Source: an uncultured Muribaculaceae bacterium (lineage in GTDB: Bacteria; Bacteroidota; Bacteroidia; Bacteroidales; Muribaculaceae). From it: a stretch of DNA of 64,000 nucleotides. The DNA lies in the NCBI GenBank assembly GCA_934661195.1, contig CAKUJD010000002.1:124001-188000 (forward strand), given 5' to 3'. Below are positions 32,752 to 40,106 of this stretch, piece by piece. The notes beneath the pieces were generated by a model, which was not told where the DNA came from, ran no database searches, and worked only from the letters and a program-made list of their open reading frames with translations. Position numbers and translations under genes: made by a program. How positions within the stretch are numbered: the first letter of the stretch is position 1; each line of letters begins with the position of its first letter.

Positions 32752-32796
32752 ATGAGAAAATGCCATCGCTGCAATGGGGTGGCCGTTTCCTTGTGA
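32752..32796 (+). CDS. Possible leader peptide upstream of exbB
   Basis: An ATG just after the predicted transcription start opens a 14-codon frame, MRKCHRCNGVAVSL, ending in TGA. It contains a C-H-R-C motif, and its 3' half overlaps the left arm of the long stem at 32775-32785, so translation could alter folding. Short frames like this are common by chance, so this is only a candidate. Confidence 0.25.
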   Translation: MRKCHRCNGVAVSL

Positions 32797-32850
32797 AGAA
32801 ACTGGCGTGTGTGCAAGCGCTAATCTGTGCTTTTTTCACCGGCCACCCCA
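32775..32850 (+). promoter_or_regulatory. Structured leader element upstream of exbB
   Basis: An 11-bp perfect stem, TGGGGTGGCCG (32775-32785) with CGGCCACCCCA (32840-32850), closes a 54-nt loop. Inside is a small GTTTC/GAAAC hairpin (32785-32789 with 32797-32801) and possibly a second G/C-rich one. There is no T-run after it, so it is not an ordinary terminator. It matches no riboswitch that I recognise. It could be a regulatory or mRNA-stabilising element. Confidence 0.5.
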
Positions 32851-32996
32851 CAATGTGAGGCTGCGCAAGGCGGCGGGCGGTGTCAGGAATCAACGGTCAG
32901 GCAGAGTAGTGAAGCATGCGACATAAACTTGAAAGGATATAAATTTTAATAACTAATTAATTTATCAATTTTTAAAACAAATTTTTAATTTAAATT

Positions 32997-33857
32997 ATGG
33001 AAGCTCAAAAGCCAAACAACCAGCAGGTAAAACCTGCTGCTCCACAGACAAAGAAGGCTGACAACAAAGCTGTCAGCAGCAATGTAGGTGGTATTAAGAA
33101 TGCATCAATTGTGATTCTTATCTGCTTTGTAATTGCAGTATGTTTCTTCATCTTCGTGCTTGGTGACGGTTCTCACTTCAAGGACGGCCTCAACAGCAAC
33201 GGCCCTATCGACATCCTCGGTACTATCTACAAGGGTGGTGTGATTGTGCCTATCCTGCACACTCTGTTCCTCACTGTGATCGTGCTCTCTGTTGAGCGCT
33301 GGATTGCTCTGGGCAAGGCTAAAGGCAAAGGCAACACCGCTAAGTTCGTTGCCAACATCAAGGCTGCTCTCGCCAAGAACGACCTCGCCAAGGCTGAGGA
33401 TCTCTGCCGCAAGCAGCAGGGCACTGTGGGTGCTGTGGTTTATGCCACTCTCACCAAGTATAAAGAAATGGACAAGAACACAATCCTCTCTAAGGAGCAG
33501 AAACTCACTTCTATCCAGCAGCAGCTCGAAGAGGCTACCGCTCTTGAGATGCCTTCACTGCAGCAGAACCTGCCTATCTGCGCAACTCTGACTACACTGG
33601 GTACTCTTATCGGTCTTCTCGGTACTGTGATCGGTATGATCAAGTCATTCCAGGCTCTGTCTGCATCAGGTGCTCCTGACTCAACCGAGCTGTCAACCGG
33701 TATTTCTGAGGCACTTGTGAACACTGCATTCGGTATCCTTACTGCAGCTTGCGCCCTGATTTCTTATAACTTCTACAGCAACAAGATCGATAACCTCACT
33801 TACGCAATCGACGAGGTTGGTTTCTCTATCGTTTCTACTTTCGCTGCAACTCACTAA
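32997..33857 (+). CDS. exbB: ExbB/TolQ-type proton channel protein
   Basis: The 286-residue inner-membrane protein drives TonB with the proton gradient. It has an N-terminal polar tail, a membrane helix at about 37-57 (NASIVILICFVIAVCFFIFV), one near 82-103, and two in the MotA/TolQ/ExbB domain (about 190-275), where ATLTTLGTLIGLLGTVIGMI and NTAFGILTAACALISYNF are typical. The conserved polar Thr residues of the pore helices are visible there. Codon use is strongly biased, as for a highly expressed gene. First gene of exbB-exbD-exbD-tonB. Confidence 0.95.
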   Translation: MEAQKPNNQQVKPAAPQTKKADNKAVSSNVGGIKNASIVILICFVIAVCFFIFVLGDGSHFKDGLNSNGPIDILGTIYKGGVIVPILHTLFLTVIVLSVERWIALGKAKGKGNTAKFVANIKAALAKNDLAKAEDLCRKQQGTVGAVVYATLTKYKEMDKNTILSKEQKLTSIQQQLEEATALEMPSLQQNLPICATLTTLGTLIGLLGTVIGMIKSFQALSASGAPDSTELSTGISEALVNTAFGILTAACALISYNFYSNKIDNLTYAIDEVGFSIVSTFAATH

Positions 33858-33935
33858 TCTTAACTGTTAGTGATTCACTAAGTTAGAATTGTAGCAAAAT
33901 AAATTAATCAAACAATTTATTAGAGTTTAGAAACA

Positions 33936-34625
33936 ATGGGAAAAGTCAAAATTAAAAGAAAAGACACGCGCATCGACATGACGGCGATGAGCGACGTTAC
34001 CGTTCTTTTGCTGACTTTCTTCATGTTGACATCAACATTCCTTCAGAAGGAGCCGGTGACCGTGATCACTCCTCCCTCTGTGAGCGAAGAGAAAGTGCCC
34101 GACGAGAAACTGATGTCAGTGCTCGTTGGCACCGATGGCAAGGTGTTCATTTCACTCACCGGTACTAAGGACTCTACGCTCAAGAGCGAAAAGTTCCGCG
34201 CCGATGTGCTGAAAAACGCTGTGGGTTACTACAACCAAATGTACAAGACCCCCATCGACCTCACTCAGAAGGAACTCGATGCTTTCTCTAAGATTGGCAC
34301 TTTTGGTGTGCCCCTGGGCGCACTTAAAAAGTGGCTTGACCTGCCCACCGATGAGCGCGACGCTGCTTTGAAGACTGCAGGCATTCCAATCACCAGAAAT
34401 GAAGATCCTGATAAACCCAATGAATTCCAAATCTGGATCAAGGCGGTTTATGCGGCAATGGAAGATAACGGTATTGGCTCAGACATGGACAGCGGTACTG
34501 GTATCGCTATCAAGGCTGACCAGTCAACACCTTACGACAAGGTTGAAGTTGTTATGGACAACCTCCAGACAATGAAACACAATAAGTTCAGCTTAATGAC
34601 AGCTTTAAAGAAAGAGGAGGATTAA
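33936..34625 (+). CDS. exbD: ExbD-type biopolymer transport protein, first copy
   Basis: The 229-residue protein has one N-terminal membrane helix with the proton-carrying Asp in MTAMSDVTVLLLTFFMLTST near residue 16, then a periplasmic domain. It is longer than enteric ExbD (about 140 residues), with an insertion of acidic and Lys-rich sequence; such long forms are usual in Bacteroidota. It stands between exbB and a second exbD with a 6-bp gap to the latter. Two different ExbD subunits may assemble in one complex, or the second may be specialised. Confidence 0.93.
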   Translation: MGKVKIKRKDTRIDMTAMSDVTVLLLTFFMLTSTFLQKEPVTVITPPSVSEEKVPDEKLMSVLVGTDGKVFISLTGTKDSTLKSEKFRADVLKNAVGYYNQMYKTPIDLTQKELDAFSKIGTFGVPLGALKKWLDLPTDERDAALKTAGIPITRNEDPDKPNEFQIWIKAVYAAMEDNGIGSDMDSGTGIAIKADQSTPYDKVEVVMDNLQTMKHNKFSLMTALKKEED

Positions 34626-34631
34626 TAGACT

Positions 34632-35279
34632 ATGGCAAGGAAAGATATAAGTCGTCAAAAAAAGTTTGATACTCGTATCGACTTTACGCCTATGGTCGAT
34701 ATGAACATGCTTCTGATCACTTTCTTTATGCTGTGTACCACTATGATTAAGTCGCAGACGCTGCAAATCAGCCTGCCGACCAACGAAAAAGTTGAACAGC
34801 AAGATCAGAACAAAGTGAAGCAGTCAGAGGCTATCACCATCGTCATCGATGGCAAGCTCTCGCCCGACAGCCTTTCGCTGGCCAGCAATGGCATGCTTTA
34901 CTACTATGATGGTAAGCCCGACGTTGAGAAAAACAACATGAAGCAAATCAAGTTTGGCGCCGGCGAGGGTACGATTCGTCAAATCCTCTCTGAACGCAAC
35001 TCTGAGGTGCTCACCAGAATCAACGAGCAGAAAGCACGCTGGAAGAAAGGCGAGATTTCTGACGAGCAATACCAGGAAGAAGCCAAGAAGATTCGTAACA
35101 ACGACGAGCTTAAGCGCCCCGTTGTCATGATCAAGGCTACTGCAAACGCCAGCTATGCTGACGTGGTGAATGTGCTTGACGAAATGCAAATCAACAACAT
35201 CAGCCGCTACCAGATTGAGCGCATGAGTCACGTCGACTCAGTGATGATGATGAAGTTGCAGGGCAAACCTATCAAGTGA
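34632..35279 (+). CDS. exbD: ExbD-type biopolymer transport protein, second copy
   Basis: The 215-residue paralogue of the preceding gene starts with a basic tail and a membrane helix containing the key Asp in FTPMVDMNMLLITFFMLCTT near residue 18. The periplasmic part differs strongly from the first copy, being rich in Lys, Gln and Glu, and ends in an ExbD-like fold (VVMIKATANASYADVVNVLD near 162). It is 52 bp before tonB. Confidence 0.93.
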   Translation: MARKDISRQKKFDTRIDFTPMVDMNMLLITFFMLCTTMIKSQTLQISLPTNEKVEQQDQNKVKQSEAITIVIDGKLSPDSLSLASNGMLYYYDGKPDVEKNNMKQIKFGAGEGTIRQILSERNSEVLTRINEQKARWKKGEISDEQYQEEAKKIRNNDELKRPVVMIKATANASYADVVNVLDEMQINNISRYQIERMSHVDSVMMMKLQGKPIK

Positions 35280-35331
35280 TGCGTGGTGATAGATTCTATA
35301 GATTAAGAATTAATTAAAACAATTAAGTATT

Positions 35332-36198
35332 ATGCCAAAAGATGTAGATCTTTCATCAAAAGAATGGTGCGACCTCATTTTTGAGGGTAAAAATAAGGAC
35401 TTCGGTGCTTATGTGATCCGCACCGGCTCGGTTAAGCGTCACACCAAGGCTGTGATTTATACTCTCATCGGCCTTGTGATTGTGGGTGCTGCCATCTTCT
35501 CGACGCTCAAAATTCAGCAACTCATCGCTGAGCAGCGTCTGAAGGATCAGGCCGAGCAGGAAAACGTGGCTGTTGATCTCTCCACCAAGGAAGCTCCTAA
35601 GGAAGAGCAGCAGCAGAAACTTGAAGAGGAAAAACCCGAAATCAAGAAGGAAGAAGTCCTTCAGTCTGTTAAGGTGACTGAGCTCAACATCGTCGAAGAC
35701 TCTCAGGTTAAGAAAGAGGATGAGATTAAGTCGCAAGATGAGCTGAAGGACGAGAGCAAGGCTTTCGGTCAGAAGGATAATGACGAAGGTGTTACCGACC
35801 GTAACCTCACTAAGACCCTCAAAAACGAGGTTGTCGTCGACGAGGTTAAGCCGGTTGAAGAGAAGAAGGCTGAACCCGAACAGGTGTTCAAGTCAGTGGA
35901 GCAGATGCCTACCTTCCCCGGTGGCGACGCTGCCCTCATGAAGTATCTCTCTTCTCACCTGCAATACCCCACCATGGCGCAGGAAAATGGCGTTCAGGGT
36001 ACAGTGGTTGTTCAATTCGTCGTTACCAAGACTGGTAAGGTGGGCGAGGTTAAGGTTGTCCGTTCGGTTGACCGTGACCTTGACAAGGAGGCAACTCGTG
36101 TTTGCCGCTCGCTGCCCAACTTCGTTCCAGGCCGTCAGAATGGCCAAGCCGTTAACGTTTGGTACACTCTGCCTGTCAAGTTCAAACTCCAGCAGTAA
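35332..36198 (+). CDS. tonB: TonB energy transducer
   Basis: The 288-residue protein begins with a cytoplasmic segment typical of Bacteroidota TonB (LSSKEWCDLIFEGKNKDFGA near residue 6). Then come a single membrane helix (about 40-60), a long Glu/Lys-rich periplasmic linker (about 70-180) and a TonB C-terminal domain (about 190-288) with QMPTFPGGDAALMKYLSSHL, GTVVVQFVVTKTGKVGEVKV and RSLPNFVPGRQNGQ. It carries energy from ExbB/ExbD to outer-membrane receptors. The C-terminal domain is copied almost whole in the gene at 36520. A terminator follows at 36232-36268. Confidence 0.95.
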   Translation: MPKDVDLSSKEWCDLIFEGKNKDFGAYVIRTGSVKRHTKAVIYTLIGLVIVGAAIFSTLKIQQLIAEQRLKDQAEQENVAVDLSTKEAPKEEQQQKLEEEKPEIKKEEVLQSVKVTELNIVEDSQVKKEDEIKSQDELKDESKAFGQKDNDEGVTDRNLTKTLKNEVVVDEVKPVEEKKAEPEQVFKSVEQMPTFPGGDAALMKYLSSHLQYPTMAQENGVQGTVVVQFVVTKTGKVGEVKVVRSVDRDLDKEATRVCRSLPNFVPGRQNGQAVNVWYTLPVKFKLQQ

Positions 36199-36231
36199 TA
36201 CGATAGCAGTATTATAAGCTAAATATCCATT

Positions 36232-36268
36232 AGCCACCGCGGAATTTGCTCCACGGTGGCTTTTTTTG
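36232..36268 (+). terminator. Terminator of the exb-tonB operon
   Basis: Arms AGCCACCG (36232-36239) and CGGTGGCT (36254-36261) followed by a T-run. Its core resembles the terminator after the 36520 gene (37420-37444). Confidence 0.75.
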
Positions 36269-36519
36269 TGTCCCAACTTTGCCAGTGTCGCTCCGTTTTC
36301 ATAACTTTACGCGCCGATAATTCGAAAGTGCTGAATTGGCGTCTTTTTTTATGAAACGCGTTTTCAAATTGTGGCATCAGCAATGCCACAATTCACGCTG
36401 TTTTATGGCCAACGACACGAATGCTATCACTTTTTCAGTATTCTCGATAATTCCGTCCACTTTGTATGGCTGATGTTTGATAAAGCATTAATTAAAACCA
36501 CTTAAACCACTGATATGCT

Positions 36520-37404
36520 ATGAGTATATGTCCCAAATGTGGTCATCTGCTTGACGATGATGACCAATTTTGCTCCAAGTGCGGTGCAAGGGTCAGCGCA
36601 GGTTTTGGCGCGGAAATTCCCCCGCCACTGCCAACCCACTCCGAGTATCAGCCGGAGCAGGCTGTCCAGCCGCGATTATGCGTTCCGCAGCATCGCCCTG
36701 TTGAGCCCGAGCCATTGCCTTCCCGCGGCCAGCGGGCTAATGCTGGCACTGTGCTGCTGATTTTACTGGTGCTGGCCGCTGCTGGCATTGTTGCTTACTT
36801 GCTGTTCCCTCACAGTCAGTCATCTGAAGCGTTGCAGCCGCAAGAAATAGCCACGGCGTCCGACCCCATTGCAACGCAAGTCGATGCCGACAACTCGCCC
36901 GAAGTGACCGAGCCAGCCGATAGTAGACTGAAACCTATCGGCCACGCCGATGCTCCGTCGTCAAGCACAATCGGCGACGAGCCAGCCCCCACAGCTAGGG
37001 GTGGGGAGGAGGTGAAAGCGGTTGCCGAACAGCACTATGAGTCCCCTCGGCCAGCCCAAGAGCCCAGTGTGCGCGAAGTGCCGCAGCAGGTGCTAAGGTC
37101 GGCTGAGCAGATGCCCATGTTTCCCGGAGGTGACGCTGCCCTCATGAAGTTCGTCTCCTCTCGCTTGCAATACCCTGCCATGGCGCAGGATAGCCACATA
37201 GAGGGCACGGTAGTCGTTCAGCTCGTCATTACCAAGACTGGTAGGGTCGGCGAGGTTAAGGTTGTCCGTTCGGTCGACAGCAACCTCGACCGTGAGGCCG
37301 TGCGCGTTTGCCGCTCGCTTCCCAACTTCGTTCCTGGCCGCCAGAATGGCCAAGCCGTTAACGTTTGGTACACGTTGCCTGTGAAGTTTAAACTCCATCA
37401 GTAG
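36520..37404 (+). CDS. Zinc-ribbon/TonB C-terminal domain fusion protein
   Basis: The 294-residue protein starts with a four-Cys zinc ribbon (CPKCG at 4, CSKCG at 18), then a Pro-rich segment, a membrane helix (about 75-95, TVLLILLVLAAAGIVAYLLF), a disordered linker (about 100-195), and a complete TonB C-terminal domain (about 196-294). The last 106 residues match those of the upstream TonB at 84 positions by eye, and long DNA stretches are identical. The N-terminus is unrelated to TonB and like the zinc-ribbon proteins at 22482 and 37583. So this looks like a recent domain acquisition. Whether it can couple to ExbB/ExbD is unclear, since its helix is not TonB-like. Confidence 0.9.
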   Translation: MSICPKCGHLLDDDDQFCSKCGARVSAGFGAEIPPPLPTHSEYQPEQAVQPRLCVPQHRPVEPEPLPSRGQRANAGTVLLILLVLAAAGIVAYLLFPHSQSSEALQPQEIATASDPIATQVDADNSPEVTEPADSRLKPIGHADAPSSSTIGDEPAPTARGGEEVKAVAEQHYESPRPAQEPSVREVPQQVLRSAEQMPMFPGGDAALMKFVSSRLQYPAMAQDSHIEGTVVVQLVITKTGRVGEVKVVRSVDSNLDREAVRVCRSLPNFVPGRQNGQAVNVWYTLPVKFKLHQ

Positions 37405-37419
37405 CGCAGAACAACATTG

Positions 37420-37444
37420 AGCCACCCGAGGGTGGCTTTTTATT
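37420..37444 (+). terminator. Terminator of the zinc-ribbon/TonB fusion gene
   Basis: Arms AGCCACCC (37420-37427) and GGGTGGCT (37431-37438) with a 3-nt loop, followed by a T-rich tail. Confidence 0.75.
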
Positions 37445-37499
37445 GCTTAAAAAGCGTTTTTTGCTGCTTGCAGTCTGCCACTAATACGCCAAATTTGCT

Positions 37500-37507
37500 T
37501 AATTTTG
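37500..37507 (+). promoter_or_regulatory. Likely -7 box of the zinc-ribbon gene at 37583
   Basis: TAATTTTG matches TAnnTTTG about 76 bp before the ATG. The -33 region has only a weak TCTG (37474-37477). Confidence 0.4.
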
Positions 37508-37582
37508 TGTGCGAATTAGCCGATGTGGACCGTCTGTGCCCGTGCCGGCCATATGTGTAACTATTAATCAGCAATAACAGAA

Positions 37583-38581
37583 ATGCCTATATGTCCTAAA
37601 TGCGGCAGTCAGCTCAGCGATGGCGACCGCTTTTGTCCAAAGTGTGGCGCTCCCGTAGCGCCGCAGCCACAGGCGCAGGCTCAGTGTACTCCTGTCCAGC
37701 CCGCTCCCGCCGCCCAACAACCCAAAAAGACTAATGTGAAGCTCATTGCGGCCGTGGTTGCGGCTGTGATAGTGGCGGCCGGCGTGTGCTGCTACTTCGT
37801 GATGCAGTCGCATGGCGAGCAGCAAATGTGGGAGCATTGCGAGAACTCAACCGACACAGCCGATTTCGAGAAATACATCGAAGCTTATCCCGACGGCGAC
37901 CACATCGCCGAGGTCAAGGCCATGTGTGCCAAGCTCAAGGCCGACGGCGAGGCGTGGAACAGCGCGCTCAACAGCGGCGATGCCGCTTCGCTGCGCAGCT
38001 ACCTCAGCGCTTTTCCCAGCGGTGTGCATGCCGCCGAGGCCCGTCAGCGGCTCGATGATGCCGTGTGGAACGAGGCCCAGACCTCTAACTCGTCGGAGGG
38101 CTATCTGGCCTATATGCAGGAGTTTCCCAGTGGCAACCACTACCAGGATGCCGTGAACGCCTACAACAAAATCCAGTCGACCGTTATGACCGATGCCGAC
38201 CAGGACAACGTGCGTGCCAGCATCGAGCAGTTCTTGGCAGGCATCGAGGCATTCGACTCGCAGATGATGCTCAGCGCCTGCGCCCCGCGTCTTGTCAACT
38301 TCATGGGCAAGCGCGCCACGGCAAAGGACGTGGCTGACTACATAGCCGCCTACCGCAATTCCGACATCTCGGCCATATCGTTCTCGGGCCTTAGCGTGCA
38401 GACGCAGAAGAGCGCCGACCAAGGCGGAGCCATCACCTACAAGGTGGCCTTCACCGTCGACCGCCGCTTCGAGCGCGAGCAGGTGGAAAAGGGCACCTTG
38501 GCTTCGATGCGTGGCACCGCCGTGCTCAACTCCGACTACAAGATCACGGCCATCACAATGACTAAGACAGCCGAATACTGA
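37583..38581 (+). CDS. Zinc-ribbon membrane protein with periplasmic repeats
   Basis: The 332-residue protein has an N-terminal zinc ribbon (CPKCG at 4, CPKCG at 18), a Gln/Ala/Pro-rich linker, a membrane helix (about 51-73), and then three short repeats of the form F/Y-x-x-Y-I/L-x-x-[FY]-P-x-G-x-H, at EKYIEAYPDGDH near 95, RSYLSAFPSGVH near 141 and LAYMQEFPSGNH near 176. Each is followed by an amphipathic helix, as in SEL1/TPR-like solenoids. The last 120 residues (about 210-332) are an alpha/beta domain like NTF2-type periplasmic folds (VRASIEQFLAGIEAFDSQMM). The function is unknown. It lies directly after the zinc-ribbon/TonB fusion and has its own promoter. Confidence 0.85.
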   Translation: MPICPKCGSQLSDGDRFCPKCGAPVAPQPQAQAQCTPVQPAPAAQQPKKTNVKLIAAVVAAVIVAAGVCCYFVMQSHGEQQMWEHCENSTDTADFEKYIEAYPDGDHIAEVKAMCAKLKADGEAWNSALNSGDAASLRSYLSAFPSGVHAAEARQRLDDAVWNEAQTSNSSEGYLAYMQEFPSGNHYQDAVNAYNKIQSTVMTDADQDNVRASIEQFLAGIEAFDSQMMLSACAPRLVNFMGKRATAKDVADYIAAYRNSDISAISFSGLSVQTQKSADQGGAITYKVAFTVDRRFEREQVEKGTLASMRGTAVLNSDYKITAITMTKTAEY

Positions 38582-38687
38582 TGCCTTCCTCGCCGCTCAT
38601 ATGGTTAACTTTTTATAATTAAGTGCCTATAAATTCATTGTTTGGCAAAATTTCGCTAATTTTACAAGAAATATGCAGTGACCGTGC

Positions 38688-38695
38688 TATTTTTG
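38688..38695 (+). promoter_or_regulatory. Likely -7 box of the small membrane protein gene
   Basis: TATTTTTG matches TAnnTTTG about 58 bp before the ATG at 38753. There is no clear -33 box at standard spacing. Confidence 0.4.
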
Positions 38696-38752
38696 CGTTG
38701 TAATGTTAAACGAAACGGCATTTTAACGGTCGAAATGTAAAATTTAAGAATA

Positions 38753-39010
38753 ATGGCAGTAAAGATAACAGGAGAAGGCATTGTGAACGCTTTGAGGGTG
38801 TTCTTCGGAGCATTCATGATTGTGGTTTACCTCGGCATGTCGGTTTTGTTCATGCTCAACTTCTTCAACTTTTCAACCACTCCCACATGGACACTTGCCC
38901 GCTGGGTGTTTGCCGTCATCTTGGGCGTGTATGGCCTCTACCGCGGCTATCGGCAGGTGAAGGGCCTCGACTACTATCGGGGCGGCAATAAGGCCGATGA
39001 CGGAGAGTGA
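38753..39010 (+). CDS. Small two-helix membrane protein
   Basis: The 85-residue protein has two hydrophobic segments (about 13-36 and 45-63) and a charged C-terminal tail rich in Lys, Gly and Asp. The family is not recognised by function; small proteins of this type are common in Bacteroidales beside the PstS-like lipoprotein gene that follows 43 bp downstream, so co-transcription is likely. An inner-membrane location is expected. Confidence 0.8.
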   Translation: MAVKITGEGIVNALRVFFGAFMIVVYLGMSVLFMLNFFNFSTTPTWTLARWVFAVILGVYGLYRGYRQVKGLDYYRGGNKADDGE

Positions 39011-39052
39011 CGGGTGGTGACAAAATATTGTAACTAAAAAACAGTAGAAACT

Positions 39053-40048
39053 ATGCGCAAAATCAACTTCATATTATCGCTGGCTGCAGCTTTGGCCATG
39101 GTGGCACTGCCGTCGTGCCAGCAGCAGAAACCCACCAACACCCCCACATCGGGACTTGCAAAGGTTATGTGCGACGAGTCGTTCCAAAACATACTCGACC
39201 AGGAGGTGGAGGTGTTTGAATACTCATATAAGGACGCCAGCATCATGCCGCTGTATATGAGCGAAAGCGCAGCCCTCGACTCGCTGCTGCACCAGAAGGT
39301 TGACCTGATTATCACATCGCGCGACCTCACCCAGGAGCAGCGCGACATCCTCAAGGGGCAGGGCCGTGCCTACCGTTCGCGCAAAATCGCCGTCGACGCA
39401 GTGGCCATCATCGTCAACAAGGCCAACGATATCGACGAACTGTCGATGAACGACCTTCGCGACATCTTCACAGGAAAAAGCGCCAAGTGGGGCAAGGTGT
39501 TCCCCACCAAGACGCTGAAAAACGACGACATCCAAGTGGTGTTCGACGGCAACGGATCGGGCATAGTGCACTATGTGAAAAACAAGTTCCTTGGCGGCAA
39601 GGAATTCCCCATAAAGGTGTATGCCCAAAAGAGCACCGACGATGTGTTCAAGGCCGTGCAGGCCCACAAAAACGCCATTGGCTTCATTGGCGTCAGCTGG
39701 ATCACCGACGACCTCAAGGGTAATCAAGAACCCATCGAGCAGCGCGTGTCAAAGCTCAACAGCAACGACCCCAACGATGTTACGGCCATCGACTTCACCG
39801 ACAAAATCAAGGTGATGAAGGTGCGCGCCGAAAACCAGATTCAGGGCGTCAAGCCCTATCAGGCCTATCTGTTCGACGGCTCATATCCGCTGTTCCGCAC
39901 CATCTACGCCATCGACGCCTCGGCCGGCGGCACACTCGACCACGGCTTCTACAGCTTCTTGACCGGAGTCATTGGCCAAAAGATAATTCTGCACACCGGT
40001 GTGCTGCCGGCAGCCGAGCCAATCAGGGTGGTTGAGGCCGTTAAATAG
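39053..40048 (+). CDS. PstS-like substrate-binding lipoprotein
   Basis: The 331-residue protein has a lipoprotein signal peptide (VALPSCQQ, Cys at about 22). The rest is a type-2 periplasmic binding fold of the PstS-like kind: VDLIITSRDLTQEQRDIL near residue 83, DIFTGKSAKWGKVFP near 135, the phosphate-loop-like DGNGSGIVHYVKNKFLGG near 164 and AIGFIGVSWITDD near 205. True PstS binds phosphate for the PstABC transporter, but those genes are not here, so another anion or a non-transport role in the envelope is possible. It is followed by a TPR protein. Confidence 0.85.
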   Translation: MRKINFILSLAAALAMVALPSCQQQKPTNTPTSGLAKVMCDESFQNILDQEVEVFEYSYKDASIMPLYMSESAALDSLLHQKVDLIITSRDLTQEQRDILKGQGRAYRSRKIAVDAVAIIVNKANDIDELSMNDLRDIFTGKSAKWGKVFPTKTLKNDDIQVVFDGNGSGIVHYVKNKFLGGKEFPIKVYAQKSTDDVFKAVQAHKNAIGFIGVSWITDDLKGNQEPIEQRVSKLNSNDPNDVTAIDFTDKIKVMKVRAENQIQGVKPYQAYLFDGSYPLFRTIYAIDASAGGTLDHGFYSFLTGVIGQKIILHTGVLPAAEPIRVVEAVK

Positions 40049-40106
40049 CTCACTGCACGCATTGCAACATTGACAAACGAAATAATAACTTAATAAATTT
40101 AAAGAA

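Larger units (their letters stand above)
32505..32996. other. 492-bp divergent intergenic region between nqrA and exbB
   Basis: No large gene is present. It holds a leftward -7 box for nqr (32553-32560), a strong rightward promoter (32709-32740), and a leader of about 250 nt for exbB with a long stem (32775-32850) and a possible short leader peptide (32752-32796). The last 80 bp before exbB are AT-rich and look unstructured. Confidence 0.7.

Noticed and set aside
32775..32850. The exbB leader stem as a simple terminator
   Set aside because: No T-run follows the stem, and the loop of 54 nt is too large.
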